DNA of 37,160 nucleotides from Coriobacteriales bacterium (GTDB lineage: Bacteria; Actinomycetota; Coriobacteriia; Coriobacteriales; UBA8131), in contig JAITOC010000059.1 of assembly GCA_031290175.1 (NCBI GenBank), forward strand, positions 1 through 37,160. The letters run 5' to 3'. The position numbers and the translations under genes are program-made. The notes under the pieces were generated by a model. That model was not told the origin of the DNA, ran no database searches, and saw only the letters and a program-made list of their open reading frames with translations. Positions 26,338 to 35,240 of this stretch are shown here, in pieces (within the stretch, counting starts at the first letter, position 1; each line of letters begins with the position of its first letter).

Positions 26338-27771
26338 ATGCGGCTCTTTGAATCCTTCCCAGAAAGACGGTTGATGACGAAAAGCGCTACTGCAAGGATT
26401 GCGCAACTGCTACTCACCTTTGTGGTGGCGTTTGTTGTTGCGTCTTTTTTCGCCCTTGTCGCCTTGGCACCCCTTGAGGCTGACGCGCTAACGGTGAAAC
26501 GAACAACTGCCAGTTCGAATGAATCTGCTGGCAACAATATCATCGGTGGTGAACCTACTCGTGTGACTTGGGAGGCAGTGGTTGCCGATAACGAAGAGAT
26601 TGCCTCACTGAATCTCAAGTTTCCTGAAGGCTGCTCCCTTGCCGACGATGCCAGCGCCAGGGTAACGGTGATCGAGGGTACCAAGCGCGTCGACACCCTG
26701 ACCGAACTGCCCATAACCGCAGATGAGGCAGTCATCAACTTCTCTGACCCAGTGCCGAGTGGTATGATTTTGCGCGTTGAGGTATATCATATATGCCTGC
26801 CGGCCTTTGGAGGTACCTATAGCCTGACCGGATCCTATGTCGATGGCAAGGGTGTAGAGAGAGAGCTGGAGGCATCTCCGACCATAACGGTTATCGGCAT
26901 GCCTTTTAATCAGGCGCTCATCAAATGGCTCGGGGATCAATCCTGGGTTCAGTGGTGGAACTCATTCACCTTCTGCAAGATATTCCTGAATCCGCAGGTC
27001 GCCGCCGCCGCCATCCCTAATACCTTCATAGGCTGGTTGCGCTCGCTCGGCCTTGTGCTCGTCGGCTTTCCCCTGGCCATACCCATCGGTCTCGGTATTG
27101 CGTTTTTGAGGATGTCGACGCTGCCGCCCCTCCGCTTTGTTGCTTCGATCTACGTGAACGTCATCCGTGGTACGCCGCTATTCCTGCAGATATACATTGC
27201 CTTCTTCGGTCTACCGCTTCTTGGTCTGAAGGTGGACGAATATCTACTCGGTATTCTGGTACTTGCCATGAACTCGAGTGCCTATCTAGGTGAGATCTTC
27301 CGGGCGGGCATCCAGTCCATCCACAAGGGGCAGTTCGAGGCAGCGGCTTCGCTCGGGATGAATAAGCGCCAGACGATGTTCTCGGTCATCATTCCGCAGA
27401 CCATACGTCGCGTCATCCCAACGGCAACCTCCGAGTTCATCCTGCTCTACAAAGACACCTCGCTGCTCGCTGCCGTCGGTGTCATGGAGCAGATGATGTT
27501 CGCAAAGACTATGGTAGCCACAACGGGGAACATGACCCCCTATATGGTCGCCGCAGGCTACTACCTGATTGTGACCCTGCCCTTGACGCGGATCATCTCG
27601 ACCTTTGAGAAGAGGCTGGCCGCCGCAGAGGGGCAGGACGCGCCAGACGACAAGGCAAAGGGCAAGAAGAAGGCTCGGCGTGTAGGCTTATTCAAGACAA
27701 CAGTACCAACGAACACCATTGACACGGGTTTAACCGCAAAGAGCGATCCCGACCAGCATTCGAGCCAGTGA
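26338..27771 (+). CDS. Amino-acid ABC transporter permease with an extra N-terminal extracytoplasmic domain
   Basis: A 477-residue membrane subunit. The C-terminal part (about 215-430) is a His/Glu/Gln/Arg-type permease: FIGWLRSLGLVLVGFPLAIP, VIRGTPLFLQIYIAFFGLP, AYLGEIFRAGIQSIHKGQFEAA, the EAA loop SLGMNKRQTMFSVIIPQTIRRVIP and LYKDTSLLAAVGV. Such permeases usually have about 220-240 residues. Here a signal/anchor helix (about 20-45) and roughly 140 residues that look like a beta-sandwich (VTWEAVVADNEEIASLNLKF ... GTYSLTGSYVDGKG) come first. It is not an SBP domain, unlike known GlnP-type fusions. A Lys-rich tail follows the permease. The start could instead be ATG 26374 (MTKSATARIAQ); neither ribosome binding site is strong. 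Confidence 0.9.
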   Translation: MRLFESFPERRLMTKSATARIAQLLLTFVVAFVVASFFALVALAPLEADALTVKRTTASSNESAGNNIIGGEPTRVTWEAVVADNEEIASLNLKFPEGCSLADDASARVTVIEGTKRVDTLTELPITADEAVINFSDPVPSGMILRVEVYHICLPAFGGTYSLTGSYVDGKGVERELEASPTITVIGMPFNQALIKWLGDQSWVQWWNSFTFCKIFLNPQVAAAAIPNTFIGWLRSLGLVLVGFPLAIPIGLGIAFLRMSTLPPLRFVASIYVNVIRGTPLFLQIYIAFFGLPLLGLKVDEYLLGILVLAMNSSAYLGEIFRAGIQSIHKGQFEAAASLGMNKRQTMFSVIIPQTIRRVIPTATSEFILLYKDTSLLAAVGVMEQMMFAKTMVATTGNMTPYMVAAGYYLIVTLPLTRIISTFEKRLAAAEGQDAPDDKAKGKKKARRVGLFKTTVPTNTIDTGLTAKSDPDQHSSQ

Positions 27772-27783
27772 GCGTGGTAGATC

Positions 27784-28533
27784 ATGTGTGCAGATAAATC
27801 CACAAGAACCATCGTCAGCATCAGGAACCTCTACAAGGCATTTGGCAACAACGAGGTGCTGAAGGGTGTCGATCTGAACGTCGCACGTGGTGAGGTTGTT
27901 GTCATTTTAGGACCTTCGGGCTCGGGGAAATCGACCCTGCTGCGCTGCGTGAACCTGCTTGAGAAGCCCACTTCGGGCGAGATCTGGCTTGAAGATACCG
28001 AGATTACCGCGCCTAAGACCGACGTGAATAAAGTGCGTGAACGCATCGGGATGGTGTTCCAGTCTTTCAACCTCTTTCCGCATCTGTCGGCCAAGCGCAA
28101 TGTCATGCTCGCCCAGCGCAAGGTGCTCAAGCGCTCCAAAGAGGATGCCGAGCGCATCGCGCTGGAACAATTGGAGAAGGTCGGGCTCGGAGACCGCGTC
28201 AACTATCTGCCCGCGCAACTCTCCGGTGGTCAGCAACAGCGCGTGGCCATTGCACGTGCACTGGCGACCGACCCGCACGTTATGCTCTTTGACGAGGCGA
28301 CCAGCGCGCTTGACCCCGAGCTTGTGCGCGGTGTCCTCGATGTCATGCGCTCGCTTGCCGAGGCCGGCATGACCATGATGGTCGTTACCCACGAGATGGG
28401 CTTTGCCCGCGAGGTAGCAGACCGTGTCATCTTTATGGACGAGGGTGTTATCGTCGAGCAAGGCTCGCCCCAGGAGGTCTTTGACCACCCCACATCCCCA
28501 CGCACACAGGATTTCTTAGGACACATCTCCTGA
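27784..28533 (+). CDS. Amino-acid ABC transporter ATP-binding protein (GlnQ type)
   Basis: A 249-residue ATPase of the polar amino-acid family. Walker [11 protein letters not shown]-loop [21 protein letters not shown], signature LSGGQQQR, Walker [15 protein letters not shown] and H-loop THEMGFA are all present, as is the [17 protein letters not shown] ending. It starts 12 bases after the permease stop and closes the transporter operon. A weak hairpin CACATCT/AGATGTG (28522-28543) spans its stop codon. Confidence 0.95.
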   Translation: MCADKSTRTIVSIRNLYKAFGNNEVLKGVDLNVARGEVVVILGPSGSGKSTLLRCVNLLEKPTSGEIWLEDTEITAPKTDVNKVRERIGMVFQSFNLFPHLSAKRNVMLAQRKVLKRSKEDAERIALEQLEKVGLGDRVNYLPAQLSGGQQQRVAIARALATDPHVMLFDEATSALDPELVRGVLDVMRSLAEAGMTMMVVTHEMGFAREVADRVIFMDEGVIVEQGSPQEVFDHPTSPRTQDFLGHIS

Positions 28534-28543
28534 TACAGATGTG
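28522..28543 (+). terminator. Weak terminator-like hairpin at the end of the transporter operon
   Basis: CACATCT pairs with AGATGTG around an 8-base loop that contains the stop codon, followed by a moderately T-rich CCGTTTATCGCTTTT. It is weak but is the only candidate before hpf. Confidence 0.35.
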
Positions 28544-28635
28544 CCGTTTATCGCTTTTCGGTTACAAACGAGGAAAATCTCTCTGAAACGCGCTATCCTG
28601 AAATCTCAGGGAAACGCAACGGCAAGGGAGGGTAT

Positions 28636-29223
28636 ATGGATATCAGGGTAACCGGTCGCAAGATGACGATCAGCGAGCCTCTGCGCGCCTACGTTGAAGA
28701 GAAGATCGGGAACTCCGTCAAGGTATTCAATATCACGCCCATGGCCGCTGAAGTCGTGTTGCGCAAAGAGCGCAATCCCGCCAACCCACGTCCGGCTATC
28801 GCCGAGGTCACCCTTCTCACCAAGGGGCATGTCATCCGCACTGAAGAGCGCGAAGAGGACATGTACGCGGCAATCGATGTTGCCGCGGCAAAGGTGGAGC
28901 GTCAGCTCCGCAAGTATAAGACCCGCGTCGTTGATAGGCGCAACCACGGACAACGCATCAACGATGTCCTCGTGCCTGAGATAGACGTAGCCCTTGCAGC
29001 TGAGCATATCGCAGCTGTTGAGGATGATGAGAAGGTTGTTCGTATTAAGGAGATCGAGCTGGAAGCACTGACTGAAGAAGAAGCGCTTATCAAGCTTGAC
29101 CTGCTCGGCCATGACTTTTACGTCTATACCGACACCATAAATGGACTCACAAACGTACTCTATCGGAGGAAAGACGGAAGCTATGGCATCCTCAAACCGC
29201 GCGTCGAGGCCATCGACGGTTAA
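28636..29223 (+). CDS. hpf: Long-form ribosome hibernation promoting factor (HPF/RaiA)
   Basis: Binds 30S subunits and promotes 100S ribosome dimers in starved cells. The 195-residue protein has the N-terminal S30AE domain (MDIRVTGRKMTISEPLRAYV, then AAIDVAAAKVERQLRKYK) and the C-terminal dimerisation domain (DFYVYTDTINGLTNVLYRRK, DGSYGILKP), so it is the long form. The start follows AAGGGAGGGTAT. In related organisms this gene (raiA) lies beside the raiA-motif RNA and comFC; here the transporter operon separates them. The next gene overlaps its 3' end. Confidence 0.95.
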   Translation: MDIRVTGRKMTISEPLRAYVEEKIGNSVKVFNITPMAAEVVLRKERNPANPRPAIAEVTLLTKGHVIRTEEREEDMYAAIDVAAAKVERQLRKYKTRVVDRRNHGQRINDVLVPEIDVALAAEHIAAVEDDEKVVRIKEIELEALTEEEALIKLDLLGHDFYVYTDTINGLTNVLYRRKDGSYGILKPRVEAIDG

Positions 29224-29821
29224 AACAAAAGCTCAGAGCCCCGCTCGAAAGCCGATAAGTAAACGCACCGCTCCGTCGACGAAGCCTTCGGTTCGGTCGT
29301 CCGTGCAGCCAAAAGCGGCATCGAAGGCAGCCCCTGACGCGCAAGGCGTTCAGCACAAGAAGGCATCCAAGCGCAAGCATCACTCCAAGGGCGCTCGCTA
29401 CACCCCGGCTTTCATAGTGACAATAGCAGTCGTTGTCTGCTTTGTTGCAGCAGCGTTCATCCTCTATCCCGTTGCGCACGATTACTATGTGGCACAGCGG
29501 CAAAACGACCGCCTGAAAGCCGAAAGACAGGCACTGCTTGAGCGCAATGAGAAGATACAGGAAGACATCGATCAGCTTGATACGCCTGAAGGGGTTGCGG
29601 ATCGGGCTCGTGAGAAGTTCGGCTGGGTGCGAGAAGGGGAGCAGGCGGTCAACATCACCGGATTGCCCATAGTGGACTCGACAACGGAGTTGCCGGGCGC
29701 GGTGTTGCCTGGCTCCGTGGAGAGTGAAGGCGACTGGACAACGCTGTTTCTTGACGAATTCTTTGGTGTTGCGCCAGCAGAGACCCCCGCACTTGCAGAA
29801 GATCCCATCCCCGGACTCTGA
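29183..29821 (+). CDS. DivIC/FtsB-like septum formation protein with a basic disordered N-terminus
   Basis: A 212-residue single-pass membrane protein. The N-terminal about 80 residues are Lys/Arg/Ser/Pro/Ala-rich and disordered in the cytoplasm. A membrane helix follows (IVTIAVVVCFVAAAFIL), then a periplasmic coiled coil (RLKAERQALLERNEKIQEDI), then LDTPEGVADRAREKFGWVREGE, the hallmark of FtsB/DivIC. It would join FtsL and FtsQ at the septum. Start ATG 29183 overlaps hpf by 41 bases and is chosen because GGAGG and GGAAG lie upstream and the track start at 29141 only adds out-of-frame hpf sequence. Confidence 0.85.
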   Translation: MASSNRASRPSTVKTKAQSPARKPISKRTAPSTKPSVRSSVQPKAASKAAPDAQGVQHKKASKRKHHSKGARYTPAFIVTIAVVVCFVAAAFILYPVAHDYYVAQRQNDRLKAERQALLERNEKIQEDIDQLDTPEGVADRAREKFGWVREGEQAVNITGLPIVDSTTELPGAVLPGSVESEGDWTTLFLDEFFGVAPAETPALAEDPIPGL

Positions 29822-29823
29822 GT

Positions 29824-30834
29824 ATGCGCGTAGCAGCTATCGATCTTGGAACCGTCACCTCTCGTCTTTTGGTTGCCGACGTGGATGCTCAGGGGTTTCA
29901 TGAGCTTGAGCGTGTCACGATCATCACGCATCTTGGAGAAGGGCTTGTCCAGAGCGGATGCATCAATTATGAGGCCTTGGCGCGCGAAAAAGCGGCCTGC
30001 AGTTCTTTCTTGGAGCACATCGAACAGTATGCGGCAGAGGGCTGTCCGGTCGAGCGCTTAAAGGCGGTCACAACCTCTGCTATGCGCGATGCCGCAAATC
30101 GCGATGAGGTGCTTGACGCCTTGCGCAGCATCGGTTTGCCGGTCGAGATTATCGCCGGGTCGCGAGAGGCCGAGCTCTCATTTCTCGGAGCCCTCAGTGG
30201 CTTCACCCCACAGGAACTAGGAGATGGAGCAGTCATGCTGGCTGATGTTGGTGGCGGCTCAACCGAGCTTATCCTTGGGCGTCGGCAGCCCTCTGCCTGG
30301 GTGCCCGAACCGAGTGCCCCCGGCAGTCAGAACTGTGGGCAGGAAGGCTCTGGGGGCTTCAGGGAGCACATTCTCTGCGCTCATTCCTTTGACATCGGGA
30401 GTCGGCGGATAACCGAGCGCTTCCTTAAGGATGACCCACCGTCTTCTGCGGAGCTCGCCGCAGCGCGAAAACACGCACGCGCCACACTCGACACCTTCAT
30501 CTCCGCATTCCCCGAGCGCCCTGGCATCCTTCTAGCCGTTGCGGGTGCGGCCACATCGGTCGTATCGATGCGCGACAAATGCGCGCTCTACGATCCTGAG
30601 CGCGTGCATAAGGCCCGCGTTACTGCAGGGGAGTTACAGGATGTTCTCGATGAGCTTGCGGCGCTGCCTCTTGAGAAGAGAAAAATGCGTATCGGCCTGG
30701 AGCCCGCTCGTGCCTCAGTTATCGTTGGCGGACTGGTAATCCTCGAGCAAATCCTTGCGCTCTCTGAGCTCGATTCATTTGTAGGCTCTGAGACCGACAT
30801 CCTTCACGGCATAGCGCTTTCACAGCTTGCCTGA
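29824..30834 (+). CDS. Ppx/GppA family exopolyphosphatase/pppGpp phosphatase
   Basis: A 336-residue enzyme of the ASKHA fold hydrolysing polyphosphate or pppGpp. Seen are AAIDLGTVTSRLLVAD (phosphate loop 1), TSAMRDAANRDEVL, GSREAELSFLGA, the second phosphate motif LADVGGGSTELILG and VAGAATSVVSM. About 25 unusual Ser/Gly/Pro/Cys-containing residues interrupt the usual short turn between GGGSTELILG and SFDIGSRRITERF. The short, single-module length matches actinobacterial Ppx1/2 proteins. It begins 2 bases after the preceding stop, so translation is coupled. The hpf-divIC-ppx order is compact. Confidence 0.92.
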   Translation: MRVAAIDLGTVTSRLLVADVDAQGFHELERVTIITHLGEGLVQSGCINYEALAREKAACSSFLEHIEQYAAEGCPVERLKAVTTSAMRDAANRDEVLDALRSIGLPVEIIAGSREAELSFLGALSGFTPQELGDGAVMLADVGGGSTELILGRRQPSAWVPEPSAPGSQNCGQEGSGGFREHILCAHSFDIGSRRITERFLKDDPPSSAELAAARKHARATLDTFISAFPERPGILLAVAGAATSVVSMRDKCALYDPERVHKARVTAGELQDVLDELAALPLEKRKMRIGLEPARASVIVGGLVILEQILALSELDSFVGSETDILHGIALSQLA

Positions 30835-30856
30835 CACGGACTAATCTTGTCGTTGC

Positions 30857-30939
30857 TGGTAGGGGCGGTGAGACTCGAACTCACAAGGTTTCCCGGCGGA
30901 TTTTAAGTCCGCTGCGTATGCCAATTCCGCCACGCCCCC
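30857..30939 (-). tRNA. tRNA-Leu (anticodon UAA)
   Basis: Read on the minus strand: acceptor GGGGGCG pairs with CGCCCCT, D arm GCG...CGC, anticodon stem GCGGA/TCCGC with loop CTTAAAA (anticodon TAA), a long variable arm CGGGAAACCTT as in class II tRNAs, T arm GTGAG-TTCGAGT-CTCAC, then A73 and an encoded CCA. The 83-base size with CCA is normal for Leu. Confidence 0.97.
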
Positions 30940-30975
30940 ATGAGCGCGTTGTGAACTCTGTAATTGCCACTGCAC

Positions 30976-31005
30976 ATGATAACAAGTAAACCGCTCCCAA
31001 CACAA
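30976..31005 (-). promoter_or_regulatory. Promoter of tRNA-Leu
   Basis: On the minus strand TTGTGT (31000-31005), an 18-base spacer and TATCAT (30976-30981) preceded by TGT, an extended -10, ending 37 bases before the tRNA 5' end. Confidence 0.55.
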
Positions 31006-31065
31006 ATACAATTGACGCAACGGTTGGGTTAACGACTCAGCCTTCTGCCTGGAAAAAGATGGATA

Positions 31066-31104
31066 AACAAGAAACCCGGTCGGGGAAAGACCGGGTTTCT
31101 TGTT
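31066..31104. terminator. Strong bidirectional terminator
   Basis: AACAAGAAACCCGGTC pairs perfectly (16 bp) with GACCGGGTTTCTTGTT around a 7-base loop. The A/T-rich base gives a T-rich 3' side in both directions. It ends the minus-strand flavoprotein transcript and could stop any read-through from ppx. Confidence 0.9.
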
Positions 31105-31198
31105 GTCGGCCCCTCAGCCGGCGGGAGGAAGAGAGGAAGAGGGGAGGATGAGGCGCGTTTGGTGGTGCGGGGTGACGAGGATGATCCGCACCTCTCTT

Positions 31199-33088
31199 CT
31201 AGAGCTTTGCAAGATCCCGCCCGAGCAGGTAGGACAACGTACAGCACACACCGCCCAGGTTCTGCCCGAATACGACGAAGTTATAGGTGGTCGAGTAGAA
31301 GTCACCCGTCATGATGCCGGTGTTGTACAGCCCGGGGATCGGGGTGTCGTCATCTTCGCAGACCTGCATGTTTGAGTTAGTGCGTAGGCCGCCGCACACG
31401 GTAAGGAAGGTGCTCGCTCCGCCCGGCGAGACGCAGGAGGCGTAGAAGGGCGGGGTATTGATGGGGTGCAGCACGGACGCATTGACGTGAAACTCCTCGT
31501 CGTTGCCCTGCAGGGCATAACGGGTGTAGTCTTCGATGGACTGCTTGGCGGCGGCTACGTCGATGGGATGCAAGGCGGTTACCTGCGCGAGCAGATCGTC
31601 GATGCTGTCGGCCTTGAAGAAGGTCTTAGGAGCGTTCGGGTCGCCGCCAAAGGGACCCGGCTCCGCATTCGGGTCTACGGGTGCTGCCTGTGCTTCCCAG
31701 CTCGCAATGAGCTGTTCGGGGGTCTGCGGCAGGATGCCGTTTTCGCGTCCGACGTTGACACCAAAGGCCTCCCATTCATCCTTCAGATGCGCATAGTCCT
31801 CCTGCCACACCGAGAAGGCCCAACCGCCCGGGCGGTTGAGGAGACCGACGCCGCCGTGTCCGAAGTTGACGGTCTCGCGCTGGAAGCGCTTGCCGCTCTC
31901 ATCGAGGTTGATACTCCAGCAGTTATCGATGGCATTCCAACCGGGGCCAGGCACGCCGACATTGATCATCGGGGAGATGTTGTTCTTCTGCCAGCCAGCA
32001 CCAATCCACAGACCCATCTTGTGGCCATCACCTGGGAGCAGGCCGGTGAAGTTGAGCTCGATGTCATAGTTGGGGTTGTCATACCAATCCCAGTTGATGG
32101 TGTCCTTGTAGAACTTGTAGGTCCAGGGCGCATATTTGGCCATCATATCGCGGTTGATGGAGAAGTCACCCGTGGCAAGCACGACAGCTTTGTTGGCGAC
32201 GAACTTCACATAGGTACCATCCTCCCGCTGGGCGACAACGGCACTGACGCGACCCTTGTTATTGTCATCGCGGATGAGCTGTCGAGCGATGGTGCTGTAC
32301 TCGATGGAGCCGCCATGCTCGATGAAGGTGTCCGCATACGCCTGTGCCTGTAGCGGAGCACCAAAGAGTGCGCCAAAGGGCTGCTCGTCGGTAAAGAAGT
32401 TATGTGAGGCTGGAGGTGAATCGAGGATCCCGTCCGGATCCCAATAGCCGGGTTCCATCGAAACCTTGAGCCCCTTTTTGGTCATGATGTCGATCATCCA
32501 GTCCATCGACTCACCACTGTTGTTGCGCCACTTTGCCCAGAGTTGCTGGTTCTGTTGATAAGCGCCGGAGATGTTCTCAACCTTGAAAAGATGGTTGCAC
32601 TCCAGAGCATCCTTGTCAAAGGTTACGCCCAGTGACTTCTGGTAGCTTGAGCCGATAGCCGAGTTCGAGCCCCCGCGCCCGACCGGGCGGGAGCTTGCAG
32701 AGAACAGGAATACGTCAACTCCCTGTTCCTGCGCAGACACCGCAGTGCAGAGCCCCGAGAGTCCGGCACCGACAACGACGATATCGTGAGTGATAGTCTC
32801 GGCAATTTCTGCCTCGGGGATGGGATCCGGTGGTATCTCGAAACTCCACTTGAGATCGAGCGAGTTGGCATCGAGCACTGTTCCGGCTCCGACGTTACCT
32901 GTCGGCTGGTCGCTGGCTCCTCCACTTGCGGGAGAATCGCTCGTCGGCGTGCAGGCCGCAAGGGCACCGGCTGCCGCAACGGCGGCTCCAGTTACTGCGG
33001 CTCCCTTGAGAAAGTCGCGCCGAGAGACACGTATCCTCTGGTTGCGATACAGGATCTCCTCCGTTGGTTCCAGATTTTCTTCTTTCAT
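31199..33088 (-). CDS. Tat-exported FAD-dependent fumarate-reductase-like lipoprotein
   Basis: A 629-residue extracytoplasmic flavoprotein of the FAD-binding-2 / fumarate reductase-urocanate reductase type. The N-terminus has SRRDFLKGA (Tat, residues 22-30) and a lipobox LAAC (Cys 46), then the dinucleotide fold VVVGAGLSGLCTAVSAQ (GxGxxG at 107-112) and VVLATGDFSIN. The end reads GLYNTGIMTGDFYSTTYNFV rather than the common GLYAAGE..GG pattern, a variant I associate with the expanded reductase family of Eggerthellaceae. No cytochrome domain or CXXCH motif is present, so electrons must come from another protein. The start has AAGGAGGAACCACC. The LuxR-type regulator lies directly upstream on the same strand, suggesting specific induction. 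The substrate is unknown. Confidence 0.9.
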   Translation of the reverse strand: MKEENLEPTEEILYRNQRIRVSRRDFLKGAAVTGAAVAAAGALAACTPTSDSPASGGASDQPTGNVGAGTVLDANSLDLKWSFEIPPDPIPEAEIAETITHDIVVVGAGLSGLCTAVSAQEQGVDVFLFSASSRPVGRGGSNSAIGSSYQKSLGVTFDKDALECNHLFKVENISGAYQQNQQLWAKWRNNSGESMDWMIDIMTKKGLKVSMEPGYWDPDGILDSPPASHNFFTDEQPFGALFGAPLQAQAYADTFIEHGGSIEYSTIARQLIRDDNNKGRVSAVVAQREDGTYVKFVANKAVVLATGDFSINRDMMAKYAPWTYKFYKDTINWDWYDNPNYDIELNFTGLLPGDGHKMGLWIGAGWQKNNISPMINVGVPGPGWNAIDNCWSINLDESGKRFQRETVNFGHGGVGLLNRPGGWAFSVWQEDYAHLKDEWEAFGVNVGRENGILPQTPEQLIASWEAQAAPVDPNAEPGPFGGDPNAPKTFFKADSIDDLLAQVTALHPIDVAAAKQSIEDYTRYALQGNDEEFHVNASVLHPINTPPFYASCVSPGGASTFLTVCGGLRTNSNMQVCEDDDTPIPGLYNTGIMTGDFYSTTYNFVVFGQNLGGVCCTLSYLLGRDLAKL

Positions 33089-33260
33089 GGTGGTTCCTCC
33101 TTATGTCTGTCGTACAGAAAAGCCTCTGACCCTCATCAAAGGCTCAAGACGAGTCAATGATAGCATCCAGCCAAAAGTCGGTATTCACATAAAACGGGTG
33201 TTCTTGAGAATCAAGGTCTAACGGCCACAGCCCACTGACCCCGTGAACTGTAATGCCTCC

Positions 33261-34868
33261 CTAACGCTTCATGACCAGCTTGAGGTCAGGTTCAGGAGAT
33301 TCGGGCGTCTTGGGCACAAAAATCGCATCGACGAGGTTCATGAGCTCCTGTTGTGTGTGCACATCCAGCTTGCGATAGATGTGCCAGGTGTGCGTATGCA
33401 CAGTTCCCTCTGAGATGAAGAGCTGCTTTGCGATAAAGGAGGCGTTGCGCCCTTTTGCCAGCAGGAAGAACACGTCAGTCTCCCGGCTGGAGAGCAAATA
33501 GGTGTTTGCAACCTGTTCGCAACGCTCGATGAAGCGCTTGCGGATGCCTTCCTTGTCAAACCTCTCCACCTTGCCGTCGGTATTTGCCTCAGTTGGCAAG
33601 GCGATTGCCATGGAACGGATGTCCTTTTCACGCGGCATCAGGAGGTAGCCGATGAGGAGGCTTAGGATTAAGAAGGTGTTCAGCACGCTACCATCCACAG
33701 AGAAGAGTGAGACGATGTGCGCCCTGTCGAGGATGAAGACACTGATGATCTGCGCCGCCATGACTGATGAGCGCCCGAACCCGAAGATTAGTATGGGGGA
33801 GATGCGGTAGTGATGTGAGAGGGAGGAGAACTCGGTCCACATCATGAAGGAGAAGCAGATGTAGCCGATGCAGGTAAAGAGCAACAGCGAGAACCCCGTG
33901 CCTTGAAAGCTGATAAAGAAGATAGTGATGGCTACAATAGGGACGATGTGTCGATAGAAGGCATTGTGATCTTCACCACGGTTCATGGCAAGCATGAACA
34001 CCACAATGGCCGAAGCAACCAGACAGGCTGCAAGCATCGCTGGCAGTGGGTTGGTACCCGTCGCCGCTGTCTCGGAGAAGATTGCGAAGGTCTGTCGGCA
34101 GAGTGGTCCAAACGCCAGACCGAAGAGAAAGCAGGGGATACCGAGGCGGATGAGCAACATCCCACGACTGACGCGTAGTTTGCGAAACGTGGTAACTTCC
34201 TGGATTCCCAAAACCGGCATGCGATGCCCTTCTTCGTCAATCGTGAACTGTTGCTTATTGAAGAAGGCAGAGCTGCCATGCATAGCAATGAAAAGCGCCG
34301 TGATCTCAAAAAGTGGGATCGCACAAAGGATAGAACTGACGAGAGGGGCAGGGAGGTAGTAGGCGATGACACCGTAGCCAGCAAAGGCAACCACGATGCT
34401 CAGTATGGTGTTTATGACGATAGTGGGGGTCTCGCGGCGCCTGAAGGCCTCGCCCCAGATAAGGATGAGGAAGGCTGAGGAGGCTCCCGACAGGATGTTG
34501 CCGATTACGACGAGCGTTACCTCGGGGACAAATTCAGCGATAAACAGGCAAATTGTGCCAAAGGACATGACGCAGGCGATAGATATCTGAAGTATGTGAC
34601 GTCGTATGGTATGGGTGATGCGATCGATAAACCAGCCCATCGCGAGCATGGTGAGGATCGATGCTATCCATGTGATGACCCCAAGATCGAAAACCAGGCT
34701 TCGAGATGTCTCTTCAATGAGGTAAGGGGCGGGAAAACTCTGGTAGACAACAGCGTACATCCACAGCAGATGCAGCCCCAGACCCATAAACAAAGCAGGG
34801 TGGATGGACAGCGTACCATCCGACGTGAATCTTCCGAAGAACGGAACTTCAGAGAGCTTGCGGGTCAT
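33261..34868 (-). CDS. Membrane-bound LuxR-family transcriptional regulator (multi-TM sensor)
   Basis: A 535-residue protein with about 12 hydrophobic membrane segments across residues 25-420, an MFS-like arrangement, followed by a cytoplasmic LuxR/GerE helix-turn-helix: SSRETDVFFLLAKGRNASFI, SEGTVHTHTWHIYRKLDVHT. This architecture is greatly expanded in Coriobacteriia, where such genes sit beside reductases and transporters and are thought to sense substrates. The start follows AAAGGAG 11 bases upstream. It is divergent from the MFS transporter across a 372-base region with two dyads, and upstream of the flavoprotein on the same strand. Confidence 0.9.
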   Translation of the reverse strand: MTRKLSEVPFFGRFTSDGTLSIHPALFMGLGLHLLWMYAVVYQSFPAPYLIEETSRSLVFDLGVITWIASILTMLAMGWFIDRITHTIRRHILQISIACVMSFGTICLFIAEFVPEVTLVVIGNILSGASSAFLILIWGEAFRRRETPTIVINTILSIVVAFAGYGVIAYYLPAPLVSSILCAIPLFEITALFIAMHGSSAFFNKQQFTIDEEGHRMPVLGIQEVTTFRKLRVSRGMLLIRLGIPCFLFGLAFGPLCRQTFAIFSETAATGTNPLPAMLAACLVASAIVVFMLAMNRGEDHNAFYRHIVPIVAITIFFISFQGTGFSLLLFTCIGYICFSFMMWTEFSSLSHHYRISPILIFGFGRSSVMAAQIISVFILDRAHIVSLFSVDGSVLNTFLILSLLIGYLLMPREKDIRSMAIALPTEANTDGKVERFDKEGIRKRFIERCEQVANTYLLSSRETDVFFLLAKGRNASFIAKQLFISEGTVHTHTWHIYRKLDVHTQQELMNLVDAIFVPKTPESPEPDLKLVMKR

Positions 34869-35240
34869 GGTCTAAACGACTCCTTTGTAGCTCCACTCCC
34901 AGCACAAAGTACTGAAACCCAATAAAGCACACTAAAATTGTACACTAGACTGAGCCTCTTAACGAGAGTACTACATCCTGCAAAGAACCAATCATACGGT
35001 CAATATGATGTTTTTTTCGCTTCGCATGAACGAAGCAACTTGGATTTTCTCTAAATCAACTGCTCCTTCTGATAAGGGAGAAGGCGGTTTGTACTGTCTC
35101 TTATGATGCCATTTTTTTTGGAGCATCCACAATTAAAGCACAACGTAACGAGGGCGGATGATGGTGTTGCCAGATGAGGAGGTGAATGTTGGCGGCTTGT
35201 AGCGTGTGCATGGGTTCTGCCATTCTATGAAGGAGGGATA
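34869..35240. promoter_or_regulatory. Divergent regulatory region with dyads and direct repeats
   Basis: An AT-richer stretch with no gene. It holds a direct repeat ACACTA (34929-34934 and 34942-34947), the dyad ATCATA-N7-TATGAT (34991-35009) and the dyad GCTTCG-catgaa-CGAAGC (35019-35036), preceded by seven T. These are candidate binding sites for the adjacent LuxR-type regulator, controlling it and the MFS operon. No promoter with both hexamers was convincing; TATGAT at 35102-35107 is a possible -10. Confidence 0.45.

Noticed and set aside
31466-32353. 295-codon plus-strand ORF over the flavoprotein gene
   Set aside because: Antisense shadow; no ribosome binding site or recognisable motif.
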